From: DASRAP01 sp035277145
Lineage (GTDB): Bacteria; Gemmatimonadota; Gemmatimonadetes; Gemmatimonadales; Gemmatimonadaceae
Assembly (NCBI GenBank): GCA_035277145.1
Contig: DATELA010000081.1
Location: 1-64,000, forward strand
Direction: 5' to 3'
DNA length: 64,000 bases
Under the pieces are notes generated by a model. It was not told where the DNA came from and made no database searches. It was given only the letters and a program-made list of their open reading frames with translations. Shown piece by piece: positions 7,909 to 15,818 of this stretch. The position numbers and the translations under genes are program-made. Every line of letters starts with the position of its first letter. Positions within the stretch are counted from its first letter, which is position 1.

Positions 7909-9873
7909 TCAGTAGACCGGGCGGTACGCGAGCTGCAGCACCGTGCCAACCACCGGCGTGCCCGGCGGCATGTTGTTCGTGTCCTGCAGTCGCAAATCGA
8001 AGCGCCAGTCGCGAACTGGTGCGCTGTAAAACGCCGTGCCCTGCGACCACGTGCGCAAATTCGCCTGCTGCGATTCATAGAACGACGTGAGCGAACCGCG
8101 AAACACGTGGTTCGCGCTGCTCCAATTCTCCAGGAATCGCGGGAAGCTTTCGAGGCCACCGCCGTAGTTCGCCGGATACACACCGGAACAGCCTGCCGTC
8201 TGCCAGTCGCACGTGGTCGCCGTGTGCCCCGCCGATACCGCGGCGTACACGTTCATCGTGTTCGGGTTGGCAAACCCGCCGGCGGCCAACTGCACCGCCG
8301 CGTTGTTGCCGTAATTACCGCCATTGGTGTTGTCGTTCCATGCCGGCGACTGGAAAATGATCGCGTCCGACACGATCGCCGCCGGCTTCCAGTACGTCGG
8401 ATTGGCCGCGACGTAATTGAAGTCGCCTTTCACGTACACCGGCGCGTGCGTCGCAATCGTCAAGCCGTACGGCGCGCGAGGCGTAGGCGTCGGTTCCGCA
8501 CCGGGAAGCTGCGAGCCGTTGATGATGCGCACCGCCGGATAGTAGCCCGCCGGCACATTGTAGAACTCGACGTAGATGATCTTTGGGTGCCGCGATGCCC
8601 ACGACGCGTTCACCCACGCGCGCAATTGCGCCATGTCGATATCGAGCGAGTACACGCGAATGTTTTCGCGACCATCGCGGAACTGCGTGCGTTCCAACGC
8701 CGGCGACGCCGCGGCGGCGCTGCCAGGATTCCACTTGAAAATCGATTTGCACGTCAGCGAATCGGGCAGCGCACTGAACGACGACGAATCGCGCTGCCAC
8801 GTCGCGTTGATGTTACCTGAACCGTTGATGGGATCCGACGGATTGGTGCCGTAACCACCCTGTGAATTGCAGATGTGCCCCGGCTGATCGTGCCGGTACA
8901 TGTTGCTGCCGGTTGTCCCGGCCAACGCCATGTTGACCCGCAACACCAGATCGGCCTTCCAGGAGTACTTCACGCCTTTCACCTGATTGTTGTCCGCTGC
9001 GGACCGCGGCCGCGTCAGCGTCGACGCAGGTGATCCCGCTGGGAGTGGCAAACGAAGCCCTGGGACGCCGTGCGCGATCGACCGCACGCGGCTGTCGAAA
9101 ATCGACTGGCTGTAGTCGATGAATTGCGTATAGGTCGTGCCGCGGTTGTCGAACGTGAGCACGATCGGCGTTCCCGCGTTGTTCGCGATGCGCACGCCGG
9201 CGATGCGTTCATTGTGCGACTTGCGCTGAAAGACGAGCGAATCGGTACTGGTCACCTGCGACAGGAATGTCAGCGCGCCCGAGCTCACATAAATCTTCGA
9301 GTTCGAGTGCACCCAACCCTCCAGCGTCATCTGCGCGCCGGGGTGAATCTCGAGATCCTTGTCGTAAAACACGCCGAACTGGTACACCGGCACGGCCTGT
9401 GCATTGGCCGTAATCACGACTTCGCCACGGTCGCCGGCAGGATTGGTCGCGGCGACGCGCAAATCAATTTCCTGGTTATACGACACGAGGCCCGCGAAAT
9501 CGCCGTCTGTGATCGTCCGTACCACTTGCGGACCAATCTTGGTCGCAGCCACAGGGGCAAACGTCCACCCGGACACCGTGGGTGTGGTAATGAGCGCGAG
9601 TTCGGCGTCCGAAAGGTTGCCGTCACCCATGAACGTGTTGAGCTGTGCCATCACGGCGTCTGCGCCGCCTTCGGCGACGTACAGCGCCTGCATGTTCGCG
9701 AGGTCGGTCGTGTTGACGCGCTGCTGCGACACCACACCGGACAGGGACGCGAGAATGAGCGCCGAGATCAACACCATGATGATCAGTGTTGCCTCGAGCG
9801 CAAAACCGCGTCTCGCGCCGGCGACCCTGTCGTCGGCCGCGACGCTGTCCGCACGCTCAGCTGTCTTCGACAT
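7909..9873 (-). CDS. Large PilX-like membrane-anchored protein
   Basis: First gene of the pilin cluster, 654 residues, far longer than ordinary PilX (about 200). The N-terminus has a basic hydrophilic region, then ARRGFALEATLIIMVLISAL, a prepilin-like cleavage site followed by a hydrophobic helix; the glutamate sits at +4 instead of +5. The next segment (QQRVNTTDLANMQALYVAEGGADAVM) is the usual PilX N-terminal helix ending in the A-E-G-G-A-x-A motif. The remaining ~550 residues are a beta-rich domain with several Cys, reminiscent of DUF4900-type surface domains. It may be a tip adhesin-like pilin, but that is inference. Confidence 0.8.
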   Translation of the reverse strand: MSKTAERADSVAADDRVAGARRGFALEATLIIMVLISALILASLSGVVSQQRVNTTDLANMQALYVAEGGADAVMAQLNTFMGDGNLSDAELALITTPTVSGWTFAPVAATKIGPQVVRTITDGDFAGLVSYNQEIDLRVAATNPAGDRGEVVITANAQAVPVYQFGVFYDKDLEIHPGAQMTLEGWVHSNSKIYVSSGALTFLSQVTSTDSLVFQRKSHNERIAGVRIANNAGTPIVLTFDNRGTTYTQFIDYSQSIFDSRVRSIAHGVPGLRLPLPAGSPASTLTRPRSAADNNQVKGVKYSWKADLVLRVNMALAGTTGSNMYRHDQPGHICNSQGGYGTNPSDPINGSGNINATWQRDSSSFSALPDSLTCKSIFKWNPGSAAAASPALERTQFRDGRENIRVYSLDIDMAQLRAWVNASWASRHPKIIYVEFYNVPAGYYPAVRIINGSQLPGAEPTPTPRAPYGLTIATHAPVYVKGDFNYVAANPTYWKPAAIVSDAIIFQSPAWNDNTNGGNYGNNAAVQLAAGGFANPNTMNVYAAVSAGHTATTCDWQTAGCSGVYPANYGGGLESFPRFLENWSSANHVFRGSLTSFYESQQANLRTWSQGTAFYSAPVRDWRFDLRLQDTNNMPPGTPVVGTVLQLAYRPVY

Positions 9874-9941
9874 GCTTGGTCCTCGTCGTTCCTTATGTGG
9901 TGTCGCGACGCACCACCTGCAAGTCTGGGACTACCTGATGA

Positions 9942-9983
9942 GACGACTGTCACATCGTGACGACTGACCGCCCGGTAGTCGTC
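9942..9983. promoter_or_regulatory. Candidate operator between pilin cluster and regulator
   Basis: In the 193-base divergent gap the word GACGACT occurs at 9942-9948 and 9959-9965, and its reverse complement AGTCGTC at 9977-9983, giving one direct and one inverted repeat. A second small palindrome, GTCAC-ATC-GTGAC, lies at 9949-9961. Three spaced copies of one word between a regulator and a divergent operon are typical of an activator binding region. Binding by the adjacent AraC-type protein is inference only. Confidence 0.4.
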
Positions 9984-10066
9984 TGGCAATCTAGAGGGAG
10001 CCGGCTCACCGTCGTGGTGGCGGGAGTCACATTCCTCGCTGTGCGACCCGAACCCCCGGAACCACC

Positions 10067-10843
10067 ATGGGCATTCTCGCCGCCCTGCTGCCGACTCCAC
10101 GCTGCATGGCTCGTCTCGAAGCCGCTGTCGGAACGCTGCACGCCGTCAGAGTAACGACGTCGTGGGCCGCGTTGGAGCGCGTCTGCGCCGAAAATCCGGT
10201 CGACGTCGCTGTCGTTGATTTGTACGCCGACGGCACACCGAACTTCGACGCCGTCCGCCGCATCCGCGCGCGGTTCGGCACGGTAACGCTCATCGCGTAC
10301 GTCGCATTGATGCCCGAGCGGACGCGCGATTTGTTCGACCTGGGCCGCGCGGGCGTGGTGGGATTGCTGCTCACCGATCTCGACGACCGTCCGCGTACGG
10401 TCCGCTCGGTTGTCGAACGAGCGCAGGCGCGCGGCGCAGCTGAAGAATTGCGCCGTCACCTGGCCGCGCAGTCCCCGATCGTTCGCGACGCCGTACTCGT
10501 CGCCGTAACACGCGCACACGAACACCTGAACGGCAAGATGCTCGCCGAGATTCTCGCCACGAGCCGCCGCACGCTGTCGGGTGAACTCGAGCGAGCCGGT
10601 TTCCCACCCCCATCGAAACTCGTGACGTGGGGACGGCTGATGGTCGCGGGGCAAATGCTCACCGACCGGCAGCGCAGCGCTGATGCGGTTTCGCGCGCGC
10701 TCGACTTTCCGTCAGGTAGCGCGTTCCGCAACACGTGCCAGCGGTACCTCAATCTCAAGCCGACGGAAATCCGCGACGCCGGCGGATCGAGCGCGGTCAT
10801 CGACAAGTTCTTCGCCACCGCTGTATCGCCGCCGCTACGTTAG
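10067..10843 (+). CDS. AraC-type transcriptional regulator with degenerate receiver-like domain
   Basis: A 258-residue regulator. Residues ~1-120 look like a receiver fold: VDVAVVDLYADG gives the aspartate at the end of strand 3, but the acidic pair near the N-terminus is missing and the conserved lysine region reads GLLLTDLDD, so phosphorylation is doubtful. Residues ~150-245 form two helix-turn-helices of the AraC family (LNGKMLAEILATSRRTLSGE and SADAVSRALDFPSGSAF), with the family's conserved Gly/Phe positions. It is divergent from the pilin cluster and followed after 6 bases by coaE. It probably controls the divergent genes; the signal is unknown. Confidence 0.75.
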   Translation: MGILAALLPTPRCMARLEAAVGTLHAVRVTTSWAALERVCAENPVDVAVVDLYADGTPNFDAVRRIRARFGTVTLIAYVALMPERTRDLFDLGRAGVVGLLLTDLDDRPRTVRSVVERAQARGAAEELRRHLAAQSPIVRDAVLVAVTRAHEHLNGKMLAEILATSRRTLSGELERAGFPPPSKLVTWGRLMVAGQMLTDRQRSADAVSRALDFPSGSAFRNTCQRYLNLKPTEIRDAGGSSAVIDKFFATAVSPPLR

Positions 10844-10849
10844 GGCACC

Positions 10850-11467
10850 ATGTCGCGCGGGATGACCGTCATCGGACTCACAGGCAACGTCGCCAGCGGC
10901 AAGTCCACGGTCGCAGAATTGCTCGCGAAGAAGGGCGCGAGCGTCATCGACGCTGACAAGCTCGCCCGCGACGCGGTCGCGCCCGGCACGACGGCCCTCG
11001 CGGGAATCGCCGCACAATGGCCGTCGGTCATTGCACCCGACGGAACCTTGGACCGCGCGGCACTGCGTCGCGTCGTCTTTGCGGATCACAGTGCACGTCA
11101 GACCCTCGAGCGCATCGTGCACCCCGTCGTTCAGCAGCTGCGCGATGCGGAGTTGGAGCGCGCCCGCGCGCGCGGCGACAAATGGGTCGTGTACGATGTG
11201 CCGCTGTTGTTCGAAGCCGGCCTCACCGACGATGTCGATGTCGTCGTACTCGTCGACGCGCCGGCGGCGCTCCGCCGTGAGCGACTCACGCGCGAGCGCG
11301 GGATTTCTTCAGAGGACGCGGACGCGATGATCGCCGCGCAAATGCCCGCGGCGGAAAAACGCGGACGCGCGCACTATGTCGTCGACAATGACCGCGACCG
11401 CGCGACGCTCGCCGCGCGCGTCGATGTACTCTGGAGCACGCTGGCGCGCGAGAAACCGCCCGGCTAA
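10850..11467 (+). CDS. coaE: Dephospho-CoA kinase
   Basis: Catalyses the last step of coenzyme A synthesis, ATP-dependent phosphorylation of dephospho-CoA at the ribose 3'-hydroxyl. The 205-residue protein has the P-loop GNVASGKST at residues 12-20, the DADKLARD motif (substrate-binding Asp) soon after, a LERIVHPVV segment and a DVPLLFEAG lid motif, all classic CoaE features. A second ATG four codons downstream could also serve as start. It follows the AraC-type gene by 6 bases and precedes gcvH by about 48 bases, so the three may share a transcript. Confidence 0.95.
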   Translation: MSRGMTVIGLTGNVASGKSTVAELLAKKGASVIDADKLARDAVAPGTTALAGIAAQWPSVIAPDGTLDRAALRRVVFADHSARQTLERIVHPVVQQLRDAELERARARGDKWVVYDVPLLFEAGLTDDVDVVVLVDAPAALRRERLTRERGISSEDADAMIAAQMPAAEKRGRAHYVVDNDRDRATLAARVDVLWSTLAREKPPG

Positions 11468-11515
11468 ACTTCGCGCGCGTTTGACGTGCGGTTCAACAAC
11501 GACGGAGCGGAGCTC

Positions 11516-11902
11516 GTGGCGAATATTCCTGGCGATCTGCTGTACACGCGTGACCACGAGTACGTGAAAGCGACGAACGAACCGAACGTCGTCGCCATCG
11601 GTATCACCGATTTCGCCCAGGGTGAACTCGGCGACATCGTGTATCTCGACTTACCGAAAGCCGGAACGAAGTTCGCCGTACACGGCACATTCGGAACCGT
11701 CGAAGCCGTGAAGGCAGTGTCGGAGCTGTACTCGCCGGTTGCGGGTGAGGTCGTCGCCGTAAATCCGCGACTCGACAAAGAACCCGCGCTGGTGAACAGC
11801 GATCCCTACGGCGACGGCTGGATGGTGAAACTGAAAGTGTCCGGCGACTGGAAGAGCGGACTCCTCGACGCAGCGGCGTACACAAAACACATCGGCGGCT
11901 AA
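11516..11902 (+). CDS. gcvH: Glycine cleavage system H protein
   Basis: Lipoyl carrier that shuttles the aminomethyl group from GcvP to GcvT and is reoxidised by dihydrolipoyl dehydrogenase. 128 residues, the usual size. The lipoylation site is K66 in VEAVKAVSEL. Conserved YTRDHEYV near the N-terminus and LVNSDPYGDGWM near the C-terminus support the call. I chose the GTG at 11516 because it is preceded by GGAGCGGAG and gives the typical N-terminus MANIPGDLLY; an upstream GTG at 11486 would add 10 residues. gcvP lies convergent, just past a tandem repeat; gcvT is not in this window. Confidence 0.96.
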   Translation: MANIPGDLLYTRDHEYVKATNEPNVVAIGITDFAQGELGDIVYLDLPKAGTKFAVHGTFGTVEAVKAVSELYSPVAGEVVAVNPRLDKEPALVNSDPYGDGWMVKLKVSGDWKSGLLDAAAYTKHIGG

Positions 11903-11923
11903 GCGCAACGCATCTGATCGCGG

Positions 11924-12019
11924 TCAGTCGTAATCTTGGTTAGTCGTGCTCGTGGTTAGTCGTGCTCGTGGTTAGTCGTGATCGTTCTTGGTCGTGATCG
12001 TTGTTAGTCGTGATCGCCC
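11924..12019. repeat. 16-bp tandem repeat, six units
   Basis: Six consecutive 16-bp units fill most of the gap between the convergent gcvH and gcvP genes. Units begin at 11924, 11940, 11956, 11972, 11988 and 12004; the best preserved pair reads TTAGTCGTGCTCGTGG twice (11940-11971). Later units drift to TTAGTCGTGATCGTTC-like forms, keeping the core AGTCGTG. There is no spacer variation and no dyad symmetry strong enough for a terminator. Confidence 0.9.
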
Positions 12020-12027
12020 TTAGCCGT

Positions 12028-14913
12028 TCACTCGTTGTATGCCTCAACGGGTGGGCATGCACATACCAGGTTGCGATCGCCGAAAGCAGAATCGATGCGC
12101 CCGACCGCCGGCCAGAACTTGAAGTCACGCAACCACGGTGCGGGAAACGCCGCCGTCTGACGCGAATACGGACGCGTCCACTCGTCCGCAGTGACGACGG
12201 CTTGCGTGTGCGGCGCGAGCTTGAGCGGATTCTGCTGACGATCCCATTCGCCTTGCTCGATGCGGCGAATCTCGTCGCGAATCGAAATCATCGCGTCGCA
12301 GAAACGATCGAGTTCCGATTTTGATTCCGATTCCGTCGGCTCGATCATCAGCGTGCCGGCGACAGGGAATGACACCGTCGGCGCGTGGAATCCATAGTCC
12401 ATCAAACGCTTCGCGACGTCTTCGACTTCGACGCCCGCAGACGCTTTGAGTTGTCGCAGGTCGACGATGCATTCGTGCGCGACCATTCCGCGTCGCCCTT
12501 TGTACAACACGGGGTAGTGTCCGTCGAGGCGCTTCGCGATGTAGTTCGCGTTCAGGATCGCGATCTGCGTCGCGCGGGTGAGCCCCTGCGATCCCATGAG
12601 CGCGCAGTACATCCACGAGATCGTGAGTATGCTCGCGCTGCCGAACGGCGCCGCACTCACTGCACCCGATGCATCGGCTCCACCGATCTTCACCACGGCA
12701 TGCCCAGGAAGGTGCGGCGCGAGATGCTTCGCGACGCCAATCGGACCCATACCCGGTCCGCCTCCGCCGTGCGGAATGCAAAAAGTTTTGTGCAGGTTGA
12801 GATGGCACACGTCGGCGCCGATGTCGCCGGGCCGGCACAGTCCGACCTGCGCGTTCATGTTCGCGCCGTCCATGTACACCTGTCCGCCATGCTCATGCAC
12901 GATGCGGCACACGTCGATGATCGATTCTTCGAACACACCGTGCGTCGACGGATACGTGACCATCAGCGCACCGAGATTGGCCGCGTGCTCTGTGGCTTTC
13001 GCGCGCATATCGGCGACATCGATGTTGCCGTCTGCGTCCGTCTTCACAACGACGACGCGCATACCCGCCATCACCGCACTCGCGGGATTCGTGCCGTGCG
13101 CCGACTGCGGAATGAGGCACACGTCGCGATGCGACTCACCGCGCGCCGCGTGGTAGTCGCGAATCACGAGCAGTCCGGCGAACTCGCCCTGCGAACCGGC
13201 GTTGGGTTGGAGCGACACCGCGGGAAAACCTGTGATCTCGCCAAGCCACTGCTCGAGATCGGTGAACAACCGCGCATAACCATCGGCCTGCTCGCGGGGC
13301 GCGAACGGATGCAGCTTGCCAACTTCGCGCCACGTCACCGGAAGCATTTCCGCCGTCGCATTCAACTTCATCGTGCACGAGCCGAGTGGAATCATGGAGT
13401 GCACGAGTGACAAGTCGCGCGACTCGAGGCGCTTGATGTAGCGCACCATCTCTTGTTCGGCGTGATAGCGATTGAACACGGGATGCAGCAGGAACGGCGT
13501 CTTGCGCGCGAATGGTTCCGGCAATGCGCGCGCGCCAGACACGTCGGCGACATCGAACGGCGCGTTCTCGCCGCCGTTGAACGCGGCCACCAGATCTGTC
13601 AGATCATCGTCGCTCGTGGTTTCTGCAAGCGACACACCAATTGTTTGTTGATCGATCACGCGCACGTTCAGCCGGCGCTCGCGTGCCGCGCGCAACACCG
13701 AATCCATCGCGCGTTCACCGAGTTCGACGCGCAGCGTATCGAAGAACACATCGTGCGTGAGTTCGTAGCCAAGCTTTGTCAGCGCCGTCGCGAGCCGCGC
13801 CGTGCGTTCGCGCACTCGGCGCGCAATGCGCGTCACGCCTTCTGGGCCGTGCCACACCGCGTACATCGACGCCATCACCGCGAGCAGCACCTGCGCAGTG
13901 CACACGTTGCTCGTCGCTTTCTCGCGTCGGATGTGTTGTTCGCGCGTTTGCAGTGCCATGCGCAACGCCGGCGAACCGCTCGAATCGCGCGACACACCGA
14001 TAATGCGCCCGGGCATGTGCCGCTTGAAATCGTCTTTGCACGTGAGGAACGCCGCGTGCGGTCCGCCGTAACCCATCGGCACACCGAAACGCTGCGCCGA
14101 TCCGACGGCGATGTCCGCGCCCCATTCACCCGGCGGCGTGAGCAGCGTGAGTGCGAGCAGATCCGTCGCCGCAACAACCAGCGCGCCGGCCGCGTGTGCC
14201 CGCGATGCAAGATCGCGATAGTCGTAGATCGCGCCGTCGCTTGCCGGATACTGAACGAGCGCGCCGAACACGGTCGAGTCAAACTCGAATGCGCGATGAT
14301 CCGCGACGCGCACTTCGAGGCCGCGCAGATTCGCGCGCGTGCGCACGACGTCGATCGTTTGCGGATGGCAATCTTCCGAAACCAGAAACACCGTGCGGTC
14401 GCCTGCACCGGACACCGCATGACACAACGCCATCGCTTCCGCGGCCGCCGTCGCTTCGTCCAGCAGCGATGCGTTCGCCACCGGCAGCGCGGTCAAGTCG
14501 ATGACAACGGTTTGAAAGTTCAGCAGCGCTTCGAGACGCCCTTGCGCAATCTCCGCCTGATACGGCGTGTACGCCGTGTACCACGCTGGATTCTCGAGAA
14601 TGTTGCGCTGAATTACGGGCGGCGTCGCAGTCGGGTAGTAACCCATACCGATGAATGAACGGAACACCTGATTCCGCTCCATCATCACACGCAGTCGCTT
14701 GAGCGCTTCGAACTCCGGCACCGGCGCGCCGATCGAAAGTGCGCGCTTGAATCGAATCGCGTCCGGGATGGTCGCGGAAATGCAATCGTCGAGAGCGTCG
14801 AAACCGAGCGCGCCGAGCATGGCGCTGACGTCGGCGTCATCGGGACCAATGTGGCGCGGAATGAACGAATCGGGATCAACCGCGACGCGCGGCGAGGATG
14901 TCTTCAAAGTCAT
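12028..14913 (-). CDS. gcvP: Glycine dehydrogenase (decarboxylating), single-chain P protein
   Basis: PLP enzyme that decarboxylates glycine and loads the aminomethyl group on the lipoyl arm of GcvH. At 961 residues it is the fused form (GcvPA plus GcvPB halves in one chain). The N-terminus FIPRHIGPDDADVSAML is typical of P proteins. The PLP lysine is K709 in LNLHKTFCIPHGGGGPG, followed by the glycine-rich phosphate loop. I chose the ATG at 14913 (MTLKTSSPRV) because 27 further upstream residues would be non-homologous. The gene is convergent with gcvH and divergent, 59 bases away, from a LipM-like gene. Confidence 0.96.
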   Translation of the reverse strand: MTLKTSSPRVAVDPDSFIPRHIGPDDADVSAMLGALGFDALDDCISATIPDAIRFKRALSIGAPVPEFEALKRLRVMMERNQVFRSFIGMGYYPTATPPVIQRNILENPAWYTAYTPYQAEIAQGRLEALLNFQTVVIDLTALPVANASLLDEATAAAEAMALCHAVSGAGDRTVFLVSEDCHPQTIDVVRTRANLRGLEVRVADHRAFEFDSTVFGALVQYPASDGAIYDYRDLASRAHAAGALVVAATDLLALTLLTPPGEWGADIAVGSAQRFGVPMGYGGPHAAFLTCKDDFKRHMPGRIIGVSRDSSGSPALRMALQTREQHIRREKATSNVCTAQVLLAVMASMYAVWHGPEGVTRIARRVRERTARLATALTKLGYELTHDVFFDTLRVELGERAMDSVLRAARERRLNVRVIDQQTIGVSLAETTSDDDLTDLVAAFNGGENAPFDVADVSGARALPEPFARKTPFLLHPVFNRYHAEQEMVRYIKRLESRDLSLVHSMIPLGSCTMKLNATAEMLPVTWREVGKLHPFAPREQADGYARLFTDLEQWLGEITGFPAVSLQPNAGSQGEFAGLLVIRDYHAARGESHRDVCLIPQSAHGTNPASAVMAGMRVVVVKTDADGNIDVADMRAKATEHAANLGALMVTYPSTHGVFEESIIDVCRIVHEHGGQVYMDGANMNAQVGLCRPGDIGADVCHLNLHKTFCIPHGGGGPGMGPIGVAKHLAPHLPGHAVVKIGGADASGAVSAAPFGSASILTISWMYCALMGSQGLTRATQIAILNANYIAKRLDGHYPVLYKGRRGMVAHECIVDLRQLKASAGVEVEDVAKRLMDYGFHAPTVSFPVAGTLMIEPTESESKSELDRFCDAMISIRDEIRRIEQGEWDRQQNPLKLAPHTQAVVTADEWTRPYSRQTAAFPAPWLRDFKFWPAVGRIDSAFGDRNLVCACPPVEAYNE

Positions 14914-14972
14914 GCGACAAAATAACCGGCGCACCAAGCCCGTCCGGGCCGCCGTCCGCCGCAGATTACCTT

Positions 14973-15770
14973 GTGCCCGTGACGAGCATTCCACCGATGC
15001 TGGCGGTGTTCCCGCCCGCGAACGGCGCGGTGAACTTTGCGTGCGACGATGCCCTGATGGCGCGGGCGCGCGAAACAGGTCGCGTGTGGATGCGGGTGTA
15101 TTCGTGGGACGGACCCGTCGTCTCCTTTGGCCGTCACGAACGGGCGCGCGACCGGTTCAGCCCGGACAAACTCCGCACCGCATCGATCGGCGCCGCGCGA
15201 CGCCACACCGGAGGACGCGCGCTCTTGCATCATCGCGAATTGACGTACGCAATCGCGGGACCGGCAACCGATTCGGAAGGTCTCCGCGGTTCATACACGC
15301 GGATCGGCGAACTCCTCGCCACTGCGCTGCGGTCGTTCGGCATCGCCGTGAACGTCGCGCCGCGCGGAGCACGCGCCGCATCGCCAACGGATGCGGCCGC
15401 GTGTTTTGCATCGCCCGCCGCGGGCGAACTCGTCGTGCACGGACGCAAGTTGGTCGCGAGCGCACAATGGCGTGAACGTGATGTCTACTTGCAGCACGGC
15501 TCGATCCTGATCGACAACGACCAACCCTTGCTCCTCACCGTGCTTGTGGACGGCGCTGCGCTCGCACCACTCGAACCACCCGCAACGTTGCGCGAGTTAC
15601 TCGGGCGCGCGCCGAGCGCGCATGAATTCACGGATGCAATTGCGACCGCGATGACGCGCACGTGGGGCCAGGTCCCCGATCGGTTAGCCGCTGAAGAATT
15701 CGCGTCAGAATCCGAGATAAGTCGACTGGCAAATCGATTTCGCGACCCTGCGTGGACGTGGTGCCGGTGA
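14973..15770 (+). CDS. LipM-like octanoyltransferase / lipoate ligase family protein
   Basis: Member of the BPL/LplA/LipB fold that attaches octanoyl or lipoyl groups to lipoyl domains. Conserved pieces are VVSFGRHERA, RRHTGGRALLHHRELTYA (the R-x-TGG-R loop), a cysteine at residue 144 in ACFASPAAGELVV, the ligand lysine in HGRKLVASAQ, and QHGSILID. The Cys followed by F-x-S/A-P and then E-L-V-V matches LipM octanoyltransferases; LplA ligases lack this Cys. I therefore favour octanoyl-ACP:protein transferase over ATP-dependent ligase. Start is uncertain between GTG at 14973 and at 14979. It is divergent from gcvP, suggesting a role in lipoylating GcvH. Confidence 0.8.
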   Translation: MPVTSIPPMLAVFPPANGAVNFACDDALMARARETGRVWMRVYSWDGPVVSFGRHERARDRFSPDKLRTASIGAARRHTGGRALLHHRELTYAIAGPATDSEGLRGSYTRIGELLATALRSFGIAVNVAPRGARAASPTDAAACFASPAAGELVVHGRKLVASAQWRERDVYLQHGSILIDNDQPLLLTVLVDGAALAPLEPPATLRELLGRAPSAHEFTDAIATAMTRTWGQVPDRLAAEEFASESEISRLANRFRDPAWTWCR

Positions 15771-15818
15771 CGTTTTGGTCTTGACGCGTCCTTGTAGCGA
15801 ACACATCGTTGCCGCGGC

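Noticed and set aside
7333..8820. 495-codon plus-strand open frame opposite the pilin genes
   Set aside because: Low-complexity Arg/His-rich shadow; the minus strand shows four clear prepilin leaders.
11924..12019. Possible CRISPR array
   Set aside because: Units are 16 bp, contiguous, without spacers, and no cas genes are present.
12385..13410. Plus-strand open frame antisense to gcvP
   Set aside because: No recognisable motifs, and gcvP is complete with its PLP lysine.
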